Below, piece by piece: positions 8,501 to 20,958 of a stretch of DNA of 64,000 nucleotides (its first letter is position 1; every line of letters starts with the position of its first letter). A model generated the notes under the pieces. It made no database searches and had not been told where the DNA came from. It worked only from the letters and a program-made list of their open reading frames with translations. Both the position numbers and the translations under genes were made by a program. Source of the DNA: Coriaria nepalensis (taxonomy: Eukaryota; Streptophyta; Magnoliopsida; Cucurbitales; Coriariaceae); the NCBI GenBank assembly GCA_027186245.1, contig CP114483.1, positions 3,048,001-3,112,000 of the forward strand, read 5' to 3'.

Positions 8501-10988
8501 TTGGTACGGATTCAAGTATATTTTGGTAGCATTTGTGATATGTCTGGTTAGATGTCCAATAGATTCTATAACTTCCATGGATCATTTTTTTGTTCTTGCA
8601 TCATTTATTCAGGTTGTTTTCCCTATCTTAAGATATTTGAGTGTGGGATCCAGAATAATCATTAAGGACTTAGAGCATGGCTGTTTTCCAAAGGAGTGGT
8701 TTCCGAAACTTACGACTTTAATATTGGAGGTTGCTTCTGATGATTATAATCCTATAACAACACTTCCGTCTACAATTTTCGAAAACATCCCCAATCTCAC
8801 AACCTTGCATTTGGACAGTTGCAAATGGCATGATATTAAGCTTGGTAATTTACCAGGCCTCAAAATCTTTTATGTGAACCTCCATGCTCAGAATATAAAC
8901 TTCACTGATTTACCAAAGATTGTGAGCTTGTATTTGAAAAAAAGCAACTGGCAGAATATGCATGTTGGTAATCTACGTGAGCTCAAGAGTTTGGATTTGG
9001 AAAACTGCCAATGGGAGAATATGGACGTTGTTAATTTACCAGAGCTCAAGAGGTTGGATTTGGAAAACTGCCAGTGGGAGAATATGGACGTTGTTAATTT
9101 ACCAGAGATCAAGAGCTTGGATTTGAAAAACTGCCAATGGGAGAATATGGACGTTGTTAATTTACCAGAGCTCAAGAGCTTGGATTTGGAAAACTGCCAA
9201 TGGAAGAATATGGACGTTGCTAATTTACCAGAGCTCAAGAGCTTGGATTTGGAAAACTGCCAATGGGAGAATATGCACATTGTTAATTTACCAGATCTCA
9301 AGAGGTTGGACTTGGAAAACTGCCAAAGGCAGAATATGGACGTTGCTAATTTACCAGAGCTCAGGAGCTTGGGTTTGGAAAACTGCCGATGGGAGAATAT
9401 GCACGTTGTTAATTTACCAGAGCTCAAGAGCTTGGATTTGAAAAACTGCCGATGGGAGAATATGCACGTTGTTAATTTACGAGATCTCAAGAGGTTGGAT
9501 TTGGAAAACTGCCAATGGCAGAATATGGACGTTGCTAATTTACCAGAGCTCAAGAGCTTGGATTGGGAAAACTGCCAATGGAAGAATTTGTACGTTGCTA
9601 ATTTACCAGAGCTCAAGAGGTTGGATTTGGAAAACTGCCAATGGAAGAATATGGATGTTGTTAATTTACCAGAGCTCAAGAGCAACGATTTGGAAAACTG
9701 CCAAAGGCAGAATATGAACGTTGCTAATTTACCAGAGCTCAAGAGCTTGGGTTTGGAAGACTGCCAATGGGAGAATATGCACGTTGGTAATTTACCAGAG
9801 CTCAAGAGCTTGGATTTGAAAAACTGCCAATGGGAGAATATGGATGTTGCTAATTTACCAGAGCTCAAGAGCTTGGATTGGGAAAACTGCCAATGGAAGA
9901 ATTTGTACGTTGCTAATTTACCAGAGCTCAAGAGCTTGGGTTTGGAAAACTGCCAATATCAGAATATGCACGTTGCTAATTTACCAGAGCTCAAGAGGTT
10001 GGATTTGGAAAACTGCCGAGGGAAGAATATGGACGTTGTTAATTTACCAGAGCTCAAGAGCTTGAATTTGGAAAACTGCCAATATGAGAATATTGACGTT
10101 GCTGATTTCCTAAGGTTGGATTCAGAAGAGCGGGTTATGCAGGTAAAAATATTGTTTACTTGATTGATCATGCTATATTTTTATCCCTAACTGAAATGTA
10201 GGACTAAAGAACTTTCAAGAATCTCATTCCATGTTTGTAGCAAGCACAAGTGACGAGCATTCGACGTTCTGATTAATTACATGTTTTGATTAACCGTGGT
10301 GTTTTTAATATCTGTGTTACTGATTAATTGTTAATGTCGTTATCCAGAGCTTGCCAGAAGACCATAGTGATCTTGGTGAGGATGAAACCGGAGGTATTAT
10401 GCCTTCTTCAAGCATGTTCGTCAGTAATATAATCCTCCCTTTTTTTTCGATCTTTTGCAGATGTGTCTGGTAAATGGGCAAAGTACTAATTAGTAAAAGG
10501 ACATTTTTAAGAGATGTGAATTCAAATGATTTCAAGCATACATTATATTAAAAAGAGGAGTTTTCCCTAGCATTGACTGTGACTTCTATTTGCAATGTAT
10601 GGTCAGTATGAGTTTCTATTGTATGTGGTCACGACATCTCCTCTACTATTTTTCTGTTTGTTTTTAATTCTAGCCATCTTTATCCAAGTTGAAGCTGCTG
10701 ATTTTGCTACTGTTGTTTTGAATCAATGGATCATCTTTTCAACACGTTGCGTCTTGCTTCTAAATTTCTGTCTTATGGCTAAAGATATACTTGATAGAAC
10801 CATTCTAATCTAATGAATTTTTGTTGGTGTGGGTAGAATTGGCACGATGTGAAAGGGTACAAGCTAAAAGAAGACAAAAATGGATTTGGGACTCAGTTGC
10901 TGCTGCACTAACTTTAGGCACTGCCGCCTTAGCTTGGTCCTACTCTAGCCGGCTCCGTCAGCTGGTTCAGAAAAATAAAAATTTCTAG
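5503..10988 (+). CDS. NB-ARC-LRR disease resistance protein (At4g27190-like) with tandem 21-aa LRR array
   Basis: Five-exon model: 5503-7728, 7878-8453, 8613-10142, 10348-10393, 10837-10988; about 1509 residues. NB-ARC motifs are present: P-loop GMPGVGKT (about 117-124, Met replaces the usual following Thr), kinase-2 LLVLDDIW (191-198), KVLITSR, the GLPL-equivalent ARLPIAL (about 278), FLLCSVFPEDYDI and MHD (408-410). LRRs typical of the At4g27190 subfamily follow, then 18 near-identical 21-residue LRR units (8949-10082). The first ATG is 5503; the upstream in-frame TTG is not a start. The N-terminus lacks the usual coiled coil and instead has about 80 residues including GVGASSGGKVSAGAVNV. 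Exons 4-5 add an acidic linker and a hydrophobic stretch, DSVAAALTLGTAALAWSY; I infer them from phase and splice sites only. Such NLRs act as intracellular immune receptors. The last two exons are the least certain part. Confidence 0.8.
8454..8612 (+). repeat. Short direct repeat in NLR intron 2 duplicating the splice donor
   Basis: GGTACGGATTCAAGTA occurs at the exon 2 donor (8453-8468) and again at about 8503-8518. ATAGATTCTATAACTT also occurs twice, near 8487 and 8560. The second copy recreates a possible GT donor about 50 bases downstream of the first. Using it would add an in-frame stop (TGA/TAA region) after about five codons. Confidence 0.6.
8949..10082 (+). repeat. 63-bp tandem repeat array encoding 21-aa LRR units (18 copies)
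   Basis: Eighteen consecutive 63-bp units with no indels keep one reading frame. The protein consensus is WENMDVVNLPELKSLDLENC plus Q/R. Two degenerate units precede the array (from about 8826) and one partial unit follows (10083-10115). Variation is concentrated at a few positions: W/R/Y/G and E/K/Q at positions 1-2, D/H/Y/N at 5, V/A/G at 7, S/R at 14 and D/G/N at 16. The Leu scaffold and NC pair are almost invariant. One unit has Asn in place of a scaffold Leu (KSNDLENC, about 9681). High DNA identity indicates recent expansion by unequal exchange or slippage. Confidence 0.95.
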
Positions 10989-11918
10989 TTCATGCTTCTT
11001 GGTTTATTTTTTGGCAAAAATGAAAAAGGAGGAGAGATGAATCGCTTTTAAGTAATGGTAAGCCAAAAACAAATTTTACACTTTTAACCCAAAAATTCTA
11101 AATTTAATCCAAAATAGATTATACCCACTCACCTTCCTCTTAAAATTTATTTATTATTATTATAATATAATCAAATTTATATTTATAAGATAATATCTTA
11201 TTCATTTCAAATATGAAGTATCGATAAAAAAATTTCAATCTGAACAAAATCATCATCAATCAACCATTTGCAAATTCCTGAGTACGATGCTCGATTGTTC
11301 AACGAAAGACTTAGAATTGGTTCAAAACAACAATAGCAAAATCAGTAGCTTCAATCAACCATTTGCTTTTCCTTGTTTCATTCTGTGCCGAAACCACAGT
11401 AAAAGGCACAAGGGCGTAACTGAAGAAAAAGGGACCAAAAACATAATAAAAGGAAACCAGAGGACAAAATTCAAATAAGTACTGAACTTATATGAGCATG
11501 AGTACTAGATTTTCCCATTTTCAAATCTCTGTTTCTAATCGAATTTAGAAGTTTGGTGTACACAGGACAGGAAAATCTAGTGTCAGTGTCATCTCCAATC
11601 TCTATTTGAGTAAAATTGAAACAATATGCTGCCTGGTAGCCAAGAAATAGAGTAGAGCTATTCTCAGCTAAAGCTCAATCAATGCCATTCTCTTAACTGA
11701 TCTTATCACCTAAAAGATGAAAATAAATATTCACATACATTCGTACATGAAATCTCTACCATAGCAAGTATTAGTACTATTAATACTTAACAACCTACCT
11801 TACAGCGTATACTTTTCGAGGCGCGGATAGGAAATCAATGACTGACAAGCAGCAGAAGGGAGCTGTTCGAGGATTTATTTTACAATCAAGCTATCATTTT
11901 CTGTTCTTGAAAATCACT
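10989..11918. other. Intergenic region, NLR / paladin convergent
   Basis: The two flanking genes converge here. It should hold both 3' UTRs. AT-rich runs lie at 11140-11230. I see no supported gene or RNA. Confidence 0.4.
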
Positions 11919-14900
11919 TCATTTGTCAATCCTGAGGTTGTTAAAAAGATGACCAAGTTCAGGTCTTGCATCAATCCATGATGTAAATTCCATCTCGTCC
12001 GCATTATTACAATAGAGGTATGACCTGAACGTGATCAGAAGAAAATACCGCCTGCAGATTTGAAAGACAAAAAGTGGACTTTTTAAAATCTGAAAGCTTG
12101 TTTGATACATATTTCAGCAAAGAAGAATTAATTAAACAAGTAAGATAGCAACATTTTGTGAATAAGGCATATATATATGAACTGACCTCAAAGCTTTAAT
12201 ACCCATGTCCATAAGGTAGGCCCGACGTTCATCATCCTCATCAGGGAGCTTTTTTAGTTCCTTACTGTAGTAAAGGATATCATCTCGTAAATTCCCTGCA
12301 CCCTCACACCTTCAAAGCAGATAAAAGGCTCAGCATTATAAAAATGAGTGGTGTTTTAAGTTCATGTTGATAGAGTAGAAGTTATCACAAAGGGATGAAT
12401 TATTGCATACCTTTCAATGACAAGATCAACATCTGATTTACTCTTAGGCCCATGTATAAGGACTCTCGTTAGGCTTAGTATGTCTCGGTAATCACCCATC
12501 CTCAGTGCGTCATCAGGTGCTCGTGAAGACAAATGATTGTCTTCATCTGCATGAGGCAATTCTGTTCTTGATCTTACCAAGTCTTTTGGAACCTTAGAGG
12601 AGAAGCTTGGGTCTGTACTTAGTCTTATACATATAACTGCCATGGCATATGCAACTCCTCCAAAACCAGTGTGTGATACGAAAAGGTAACATCCTGCAGA
12701 GCTAAAGATTGGAAGTTTTATATTAAACAGATCCTCTAGTGATCGAATCGAACATAATATTGTTTTTCAAATAATCCAAATCCATAAATTTTAGATCACA
12801 TCACTATCAAAACTGAGAAAATCTTAGATGAATCTAGTTTCATGTGGGCCATACATCCATCTCAACAGTACACATCAGGACAGTACGAGATAGACAATAA
12901 AGTGAATTTGATGTGATGTTGTTCATCTAAATTTCTCATTCAAAAGTATGTTAGTTGAAAGTACTTACTCATCTTTCCGATATTGGATTGCATCAACATC
13001 CGAAGCTAATGCATCTCTCTCTCTAGTCAAGGGTATCCTCTTATATGTAATATAGTAACCCTCCTCTTTCAGAGCAGCGTACACTTCAGAAGGTGTCTTA
13101 ACATCATCTGGAAAGACATTTTCCCAGTACCCTATAACACTGGATTGATTCCGTGCTGGGCTGTACTCCTCATGGTGTATAAGTATTCGACCACCAGATT
13201 GTCTTATCTCTGATAAGATATCTTCTTTCAATCTGGATTCCAAGTGTTCCACCTAAATGTGACCACATTTACAGAATGTTGGAATTTTTTTTTAATTATG
13301 TGCATAAAATAATAAGAATGTATCCGTGGTAACAACTAACCGCTGAGCCGGTAATTCCCACTTGTTTGAGTGTATCGAAAGGCTTATTAAGCTCTCTGAG
13401 GACAAAGGGTGTGCCATTTATGTAAACTACCGCCTCTTCTCTAAGATCGGTTATTATCACATTCCGAGCAGCACATTCATCTGATTCTGTCCTGGCACCC
13501 AAGTATGCTAGCATCTCTTGAGCACCAGAAATTGTAGGAGTTGCCATGCTATATATCGGACACCCTTCAACCTAAAAGAGCCATGGACATAAAAGGCTTA
13601 CAAATCCTACATCTCACCTCTTTAAAGTAACAGAAGAAGTTCATACCAGAATACTCATGCATATTTATTGGTATGAATAAAAAAAAATACGAAAGCGCAC
13701 CTTGAAAACATTTGGTGCACCACGAATCTGTATATAACTTGAAGTTCTTTGACCAGGAAAGAAATACATTTTAAGTATGGATCCTTTCCCCAAAACAGAA
13801 CCACTACGGGCCTTCACAATAGCCTCCATAACAGCATCTCCATGTTGGGATTCATGTGGCGTTCTCAGTGCCTCCTGTGATCCAAATCAACATACTCTTC
13901 AGCTGTGTTTTTTGTATCACATAGATTAAGAGACCCAAAAATAAAAAAAATAAAAAGAACAGAAAAAGGGGACCCTTAATTAGAAATAAAAGATGGGTTA
14001 CATGAACGGTAAAGAATTGTCCTGGCCTCAATCTTATGCTCCATTTCATGGCTTGCACCTCTGGTCTCCGATGCAACCAATTCTTAAATGTCATACCAGT
14101 TTCTCCTCGTCTGCATACATCATCGGATGCTTCGCTTCCAAGATATGCAGCAAAAGCAATTAAGCGGAAGTAACGCTCCAAATACTCAGCACCTCGGTTC
14201 AATGCAACCCTCCTCACTCTGGGTTCAACATGTTGTTGATTGAATACTTTTCTGTACTGCAAAACAGCTTGGCGGATGTTCTGCAGTGCAGAGCATCTAT
14301 CAATAACAGCATCCAAAGCCTCTCGGCATTCCACGCCATTATCAAATAGTCTTGTTATCTTCCACAACAGTAGGATGTCGTCTATGCCAAATGCACGACC
14401 TTGTTCCTTTTCAGTTCTTTCATCAGTAGAAGTGGATGTTGATGGCACAACACTACCTCCACCTTCTTCACCACTTGAGAAGCCGCCATCCCCATCTTCA
14501 TGGGTGATGTTGTCAAGCATAATTTTAAAAGGTCTTCCATAATCAATTCGCAGTTTTAGGAGGCAAGCGATTACCGTTCCAGTGGTTGTTCTTCCTCTAC
14601 CCATCTGAGGACATCAATAATGCATTTAGTGGGAGCAAAGAAAGTGGAGAAAATTATGAATATGGAAAATCATTAAAACAGAAAGTTCAATGCATTGATG
14701 ACTATCTTTGTAAAAATGTACAGAAAAATTCAGTATAAAGTAAACTTTAACCTGGCAATTGAAAACGAAAGCAGTGTCCTTGGAAGCAGAAGCAATATTC
14801 AATGCCAATGTATCAAAGTCGGAACTTTTGGGAGCTTTACCATCAGTAATTGGAACACGTGCATACCTGATGGGAAAGCCTGAATCAGACTCCAAGCTTT

Positions 14901-17900
14901 TGAAAACTTCAAGTGGGGTCTGAATTGCATTAGAGTTGACATGTTCCCATGCATCAAATATTTGCCCATCATCTGTTTCATGAATAACCATTATTGCACC
15001 CCCATAGTGTTCAGCTTCTCTTAAGATATCTTCTTTTAGCCGGGCCTCCATTCTCTCCACTCTCTCACAATCAATTCCCTAAACACATATATGTCAGAGT
15101 TGTAACATCAATAATGTGTGATACCACACAAAAAGGTGTGCTTCAATCCAGAACTGATTGTGACTGCGCTCCTACTACATTAATGTAATCGATCCAAAGT
15201 ACTATGGACTCTTCCCCAAATCCAGAACTTAGTCATAGAGTATAAAAACAAGTTCAATTGGGTGCGATTTACGTTTCTTGAAATTCTGATGGCCACTTTA
15301 TAAGATCTTTCAAAAGATAGTTGAATCTTCTATCTACTTTTAATCAAAAATCGTAGAACCAAATGCATACAATTTTACAAAATACACACCCACAGAAGAG
15401 CAGAATGAAAATATAGGTTAGATTTGTACCTATCAAGTCTTGAAATTGTCAAGCAGCTCACTTTCATAATCATAATCTTAGAAGCACTAATGAGCATTGA
15501 TGATACAACTGTATTACTAAATACAGTGAGATGCACCCTCCCCCATCCTCTATATGAAATCTACAATCACATTTCATGAAATTAGAAATTTTACCGTGTA
15601 TTCCAGCATATTTTTGTATGGCCTTTCAACCTCACGTAGAACGAATGGTTTTCCGTTGATATAAATGACAGGTTCTTCCCTCATATTGTGCCAGAAAACT
15701 GGACAATCACCTTCAGATCTTCGAACTCTCCTAATGACAGAAAGAATTCCATCAATGGTAGGATTGGCTACTCCATAAACAGGAAAACCAGGGACTTCTC
15801 TAAAATTAGGTGCGCCCTCTACTCTTTCAGGTAAATTTGGGTTTTGACAACCAGGACAGTGGTCACTTTTTAAGACAGTTTGCCTCCCAAGAACCTCCCC
15901 ATTTCTCAAGGCAGCAACTACACCCATCTCAAATGGTCGTCCATCCACAGATTCAGCAATCTTCATCATGGAAGGCTTCAAACTTGCATATCCAAGTGCA
16001 CCCATTGGATCCCTCCTAAGCAACCTATAAGCAAAGCCAAGGTTTAATTTAGTTATCCCATATAAGGGCTAATCAGAGATGCCATATGAGTTCTTGGATT
16101 TAGATCTTAGAAGATAATAATAAAAGAATGGTGGACTATAACAGTGTCTGAGAATGAGCATACACTTATTTTAATGGGTTGAAAATGTTCCTGGTGCCTC
16201 TTTCTAGAAAATAGATGCTAAGCCACACCAAAGTTTGCATTTAAAAATTGGAAAAGGTGAAGTTAGAAACGCTGTATCAAACTGCAAACCTAGTATCAAA
16301 CGGCAACACTTCAAAAGATCATCGAGATAAATGAACAACCAATAATATCCTTTTCCATTTTACAGACTCCACGAATTATCAAATCTCTAAATCAAGCTAA
16401 GCCTTCAACAAGTTCAGGAGATTAATTAATACAGACACATTTCACTGCACGATATTTAAACATGTCAATCATTTTAGTCACTGACATAGGAATATCATAA
16501 TGAAATAAAGTTTGATAATGCAGACAACCTTGTCCAAGGCCATGTTTATCTCGTGAATTCTTTGAAGTCAATGACATACTTGAAATTCTAGATATGCATG
16601 CATATATACAGATTTTACTTTTACCTGCGGAGAATGCTATACAATTCGGGCCTGTCTTTCATCCAATCAGCAAAACTGCAATGGAAAAAGGAACTGGAAC
16701 ATAGAACCGATCTATCGGAATGAATATACACAGCAAAGCATATAAGAAAGTAGTATCTTTCCAAGTACTCCACAAAAAATGATAGTGATGCCTCCCTCTT
16801 CATCTCATCAGGCTGCCGCAGAATACTATTGCGATAAGTGCCAATTGCTTCCCGCAAGTTCTATAGTCCATCCCAAAGAAATAGACGTGAAATATACAAT
16901 AGAGAATCAATGAAAAAAGATGTTGTAGTTACCAAACAAGAAGACAATGTGGTAATAATATTTACAAAAAAAAAATACAATTAAAATTTACAAAAAAAAA
17001 GCCACTACTAAGATGGTATCGCAGAATCAATTAACATTAGAGACCCACACCTGCATGGAGGCACACTTGTCTATGACTTGGTCCACCTGTCTTTTGCCTT
17101 CAACACCACCCTGAGTGAAGTTTCCAATACAATCAAATCAAAACATGTGCTAGAATAGTCAATCATTAATAATGAGGTCATATCAAATACCTCTAATACT
17201 CGAATCAAGCTTCTTATGACACCATATTCTCCTCTACGAACTGCCTCTTCTGAGTTTGGCAAATTTTCAGTGACATTGGCACAAGAGTCCGAGATTTTTC
17301 CTATGGAATTGGTCCTCGGGATACCTGTTAAATGTAAAGACATCATCCAACATCATAAAATGGTATTGGCAAATGTATCAAATTAATACATGAATAAATT
17401 GATGAAAAGCATAAGTTAAGAGGAGAGTAAAATCTTATGAGTGAAGCAAAAGGGTAAATCATTTTTTGGATCCTAGTAGTACTTTTCCCTGGCCAAAATT
17501 TAAAAATACAATACTTGCAAGGAAAAACAAGTACAGAAGGTGAGAGGATTACCAGAAGCTCCTATTCGATTCAGATAAATCAAAGTAGCAATCACCATTC
17601 CTGTGGTAGTTCGTCCACGCCCCATTTGACAATTAAAAATTATCTCCGTGTTTATGTCAGCTTGAGAAATTTTATGAACCTGTACACAAGAAAAGAGTAG
17701 ATGACACATCCATCAAGCAGTGCATTTTAAAGACAACATGATTCCCTATGTTCCATTTACATTTTTCTTAAGATTCTATTACCCTCGGAATAAGGCAGTT
17801 CCTTCTTTTTCTCCATGACTGGCGTCTTATGTTGAATATATTTATGTGCCAGAGTGGGACACCTTATTATACACCCATGCAGATGCTCGTAACAATACAA

Positions 17901-20900
17901 TCACACAGCCCAAAATGCCAAACTGTCTTTCATACATTTTAAATCTTGAACACAGTCTTGAGTATATTTTGATTATCTAGCTTTAAAGGGTATTATGGGA
18001 TACCAAGTCAAATAATGTCTTAGAGGGGCAAACGTAATTTTAGTAACCAGAGCTGATCGAACCATAATTTTTGGATAAATTCTGGGGTCCAACTATCCTA
18101 CTACTAAAATTGTCACAAATAAAGAATTACGATGTTATCTAAATTTCTATGTCCTATGAAATGTAGTCACTCAAGCAACTTGCAAATGCCTATTTTTCAT
18201 ATTTCTAATCAGCTCTACATCATTGAAAATTGTAAGCAACAGAATGTTGCAGGACTTCAGATTGTAATCGTAGAAAATACAGTCTATAGTAATTTCTACC
18301 TTAAAAGGCAGTACCTACCAAAATATCAAAATCCAGCTCCTTAGGTGATTTTTCATCAGTTATTGGAACACGCTCATAGTCAACAAGGTACCCTTCTGTT
18401 TGAAACTCTTGATATACCTGTAACAGAAAGACAACTTTGAGAAATTTCTAAAATACGAACGAACTAGTCTAATTTTTCTCAATTCTAATTCTTATACCTC
18501 TAGGGGCGATTTCACTGAATCATGGGACACTGGTTTCCATTGGTCCACCATCTGACCATCTGGAAGTTCATCAGTTACAAGGATTTTATTTCCATATCTG
18601 ACAAGTCAGATGTGCAAAAGAAGAAATTGCTATCATGTAAGGCATTACAAACAATTTATAAAGAAAACTAGTACGGTACAATGGTAGAAGAAGATGATAC
18701 CTAGAAGCTTCTATTAGAATATCTTCTCTCAGTCGATCTTCCATTTGTTCAACCCTAGCCCTGTTGATTCCCTAATTTAATATAAAAATAAAAATCAATT
18801 TGAAACAAAAATAGAAGAAAGCTTCATAATTTTAGCAAGTTGACACCTCTATGAATCACAAGGGTCCAACTGAGAGGGGAAAACCTTCCAAATCCTCCCA
18901 GCTTAAACCTAAACACCAATTCTTCATATGATCTGTTAAACTACAGAACATCCAACATAATAATCAACCCAACAGTTGGATCCCGGATACTCAAAATGAA
19001 CAATGTACTTCGGAAAATGTAAAGTGTAAAAAGTTGAAGACAGTTTTTAGTTAAAAGGTTGGTATCAATTTTACTTGATAACATACCGTATACTCAAGAT
19101 TCAAGAATGGTCTCTCCACCTCTCGCAAAACAAATGGGCGTCCGTTGATGTACACCACCTGCTCCAAAGTAGGAGGCAAAATAGTTTAAGCGGTATGAAC
19201 ATCCACAAATGGCAGTCACGGGATGTCGAAATAAGTTTCAGAAACATGCAACATTTCAATTGAGACTTTGAAATAACTCACGTAGGTTTTTGCTAACATT
19301 TCACTGATTTAGATGCATGCTAGTGATGACTCTAGGAACTCTTCTTTATAGCAATCTAAGCTCTAGTCTCCATATGATCAATGGTCAAGATCTATTATAT
19401 AGAATGTGCAAGATATTGTTGAGAAACACCAGATAGCATATCTCCACTCCCGCAAGTCAAATGGGAATAGAAACACTAGAGATTCAGTTCTTCCAGTCTT
19501 TATGATAACAATTGTCAGGACCATCACCACCCACAGTTACAAAGTGAACGTCGTCTTCATTTTCACTTAGTAGTTTGATTCAGAATTAAAAGGAAGGATA
19601 AGTTAATGCTTCAAAGTAATACCCCAAAAAGAAAATACCAAGGGCGAGAAAGAAGAGCATAAAGCGTGATTTGCAGTACCTCATATTAGGTCATCTATTA
19701 GAAGGAAATCTTTTCGGTTTTCTCTTCTAATCTTTTCACAGTATCCCTATGTAAGCTAGATTGCCATAGTTACAATGAAAGAATTCATACTTCATCGTGG
19801 TAAGAATCACAAAACTTAGTAGTTTGCAAGTTGATCACTTGATCATGATTCAGTAGTTTCTTTCTTCTTTTTTTTTAAATCTCACTCAAGCATTGAAAAA
19901 ACTCAAACAAAAAATTTAGCTGTTGGTCAAACTTCACTGTTATTTGTTCAACATTTATCTTCTTATAGACTTATATTGTCCTAAATTAAAAATTCACATA
20001 CTAACTGTCAGTTCATAGACCCACGTTGGTTGTTGTTTATTGCAGCATAACTTGCACAAGCTTCAACCAAAACAAAGCAATATTAAAGAAAATGAAAAAT
20101 GTTATAAGGTCACAGATGGATTTACCGGTTCCTCACGCAGGTTGATCCAAAGGATTTTTGTCTGCTTTCGATCTTTTCCTCCACCGATGTGATTAAGAAC
20201 GTTACAAATTCCATCAATTGTAGGAATAGCAACACCATGGACATGCAATGAGTTGGCCTAACAATAAAAGAGGAATGAATAATAAACTAAATACATGAAA
20301 AGATCAAAGATGAAAACCATGAAAGATAGCTGTCCATAATACAAAGTCAATGTCATGTACAATTTAGTTTTGCACTTTGTGCTCCTACATTCAAAACATT
20401 CTCAAAGACACATAAGAGAATTTGTAACAGAAGAGATGGTTAAGGTCTTCGGTCATTTTCTAACAGAGTTTTTCAAACAATTGGTAGTTTAACATGGTAT
20501 TAGAGGAGAAGGTTTTTGGCTAAATCCTCAACATCGATTCATATCTTATTAATTCTCTGATGTTGTTTAAGAAGCATTTTCTGTGTGGCTTATAGATTTT
20601 AGTCTATGTTTGCAAAAGCATGATATATACGTTTATTCCTACAATGGGATACATCTAACTTCTAGGCATATATGCTATTTCTAGTCTCTACTTTGTTATT
20701 CCTATCATATTTGTTCGGCTATTTGTATTTTGTCAACTGAGACCAATCATCAATAAGGGAAAACACCCAACAGCAAAGAAAAAGAAGAATGAAATATAGT
20801 AAAACCTGACGATAATTAGGAGCACCATCAATTTGAGGTAACAATCGCTTATTCTGACACCCAGGGAAGTGGTCACTCTTTAAAATCGTCCTCTTGCCCA

Positions 20901-20958
20901 AAACCGATCCTCCTCTTTGCTTCATCACCTGCTCTGGTTCCTTTGTTATTGATGTCAT
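11919..20958 (-). CDS. PALD1: Paladin-like triple-repeat phosphatase-domain protein
   Basis: Nineteen exons on the minus strand: 20958-20806, 20257-20126, 19158-19087, 18771-18701, 18597-18498, 18417-18319, 17679-17553, 17324-17191, 17110-17051, 16860-16625, 16024-15595, 15078-14752, 14604-14002, 13874-13701, 13571-13341, 13252-12969, 12701-12411, 12309-12187, 12051-11919. They join in phase to 1259 residues, near the length I recall for plant homologues. Three homologous segments each begin with an LKSDHxPGCQN- or LKxxxFPGQ-type start followed by GAPN. Segments 1 and 2 each carry a CX5R phosphatase loop, CQMGRGR, at about residues 226-232 and 646-652. In segment 3 the same place reads VSHTGFGG (about 1086-1093), so Cys and Arg are lost. 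Animal paladin is linked to phosphoinositide dephosphorylation; the plant substrate is not known to me. ATG 20958 starts MTSITKEPEQVMKQRGG, as in the family. Confidence 0.88.
12813..12939. mobile_element. Possible MITE in paladin intron 16
   Basis: Imperfect inverted ends CTGAGAAAATCTTAGATGAA and, reverse-complemented from the right, ATGAGAAATTTAGATGAA enclose 127 bases. TCAAAA flanks both sides (12807-12812 and 12940-12945) as a candidate target duplication. Superfamily not assigned. Confidence 0.4.

Noticed and set aside
8888..9931. 347-residue open frame on the minus strand across the LRR array (repeating LLSSGKLxTxIFxHWQF)
   Set aside because: A unit length of 63, divisible by three, with a stop-free antisense frame keeps the whole array open by necessity. 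No start context, splice structure or family resemblance.
9154..10065. Plus-strand frames of LLIYQSSRAWIWKTANGRI-type repeats
   Set aside because: Shifted frame of the same 63-bp repeat; the LRR frame is continuous and family-consistent.
11287..11478. Short plus-strand open frame between NLR and paladin
   Set aside because: 63 residues, low complexity, no homology or splice context.
18132..19263. Open frames on the plus strand inside the paladin gene
   Set aside because: They lie in introns or antisense to exons of a fully phased 19-exon gene.
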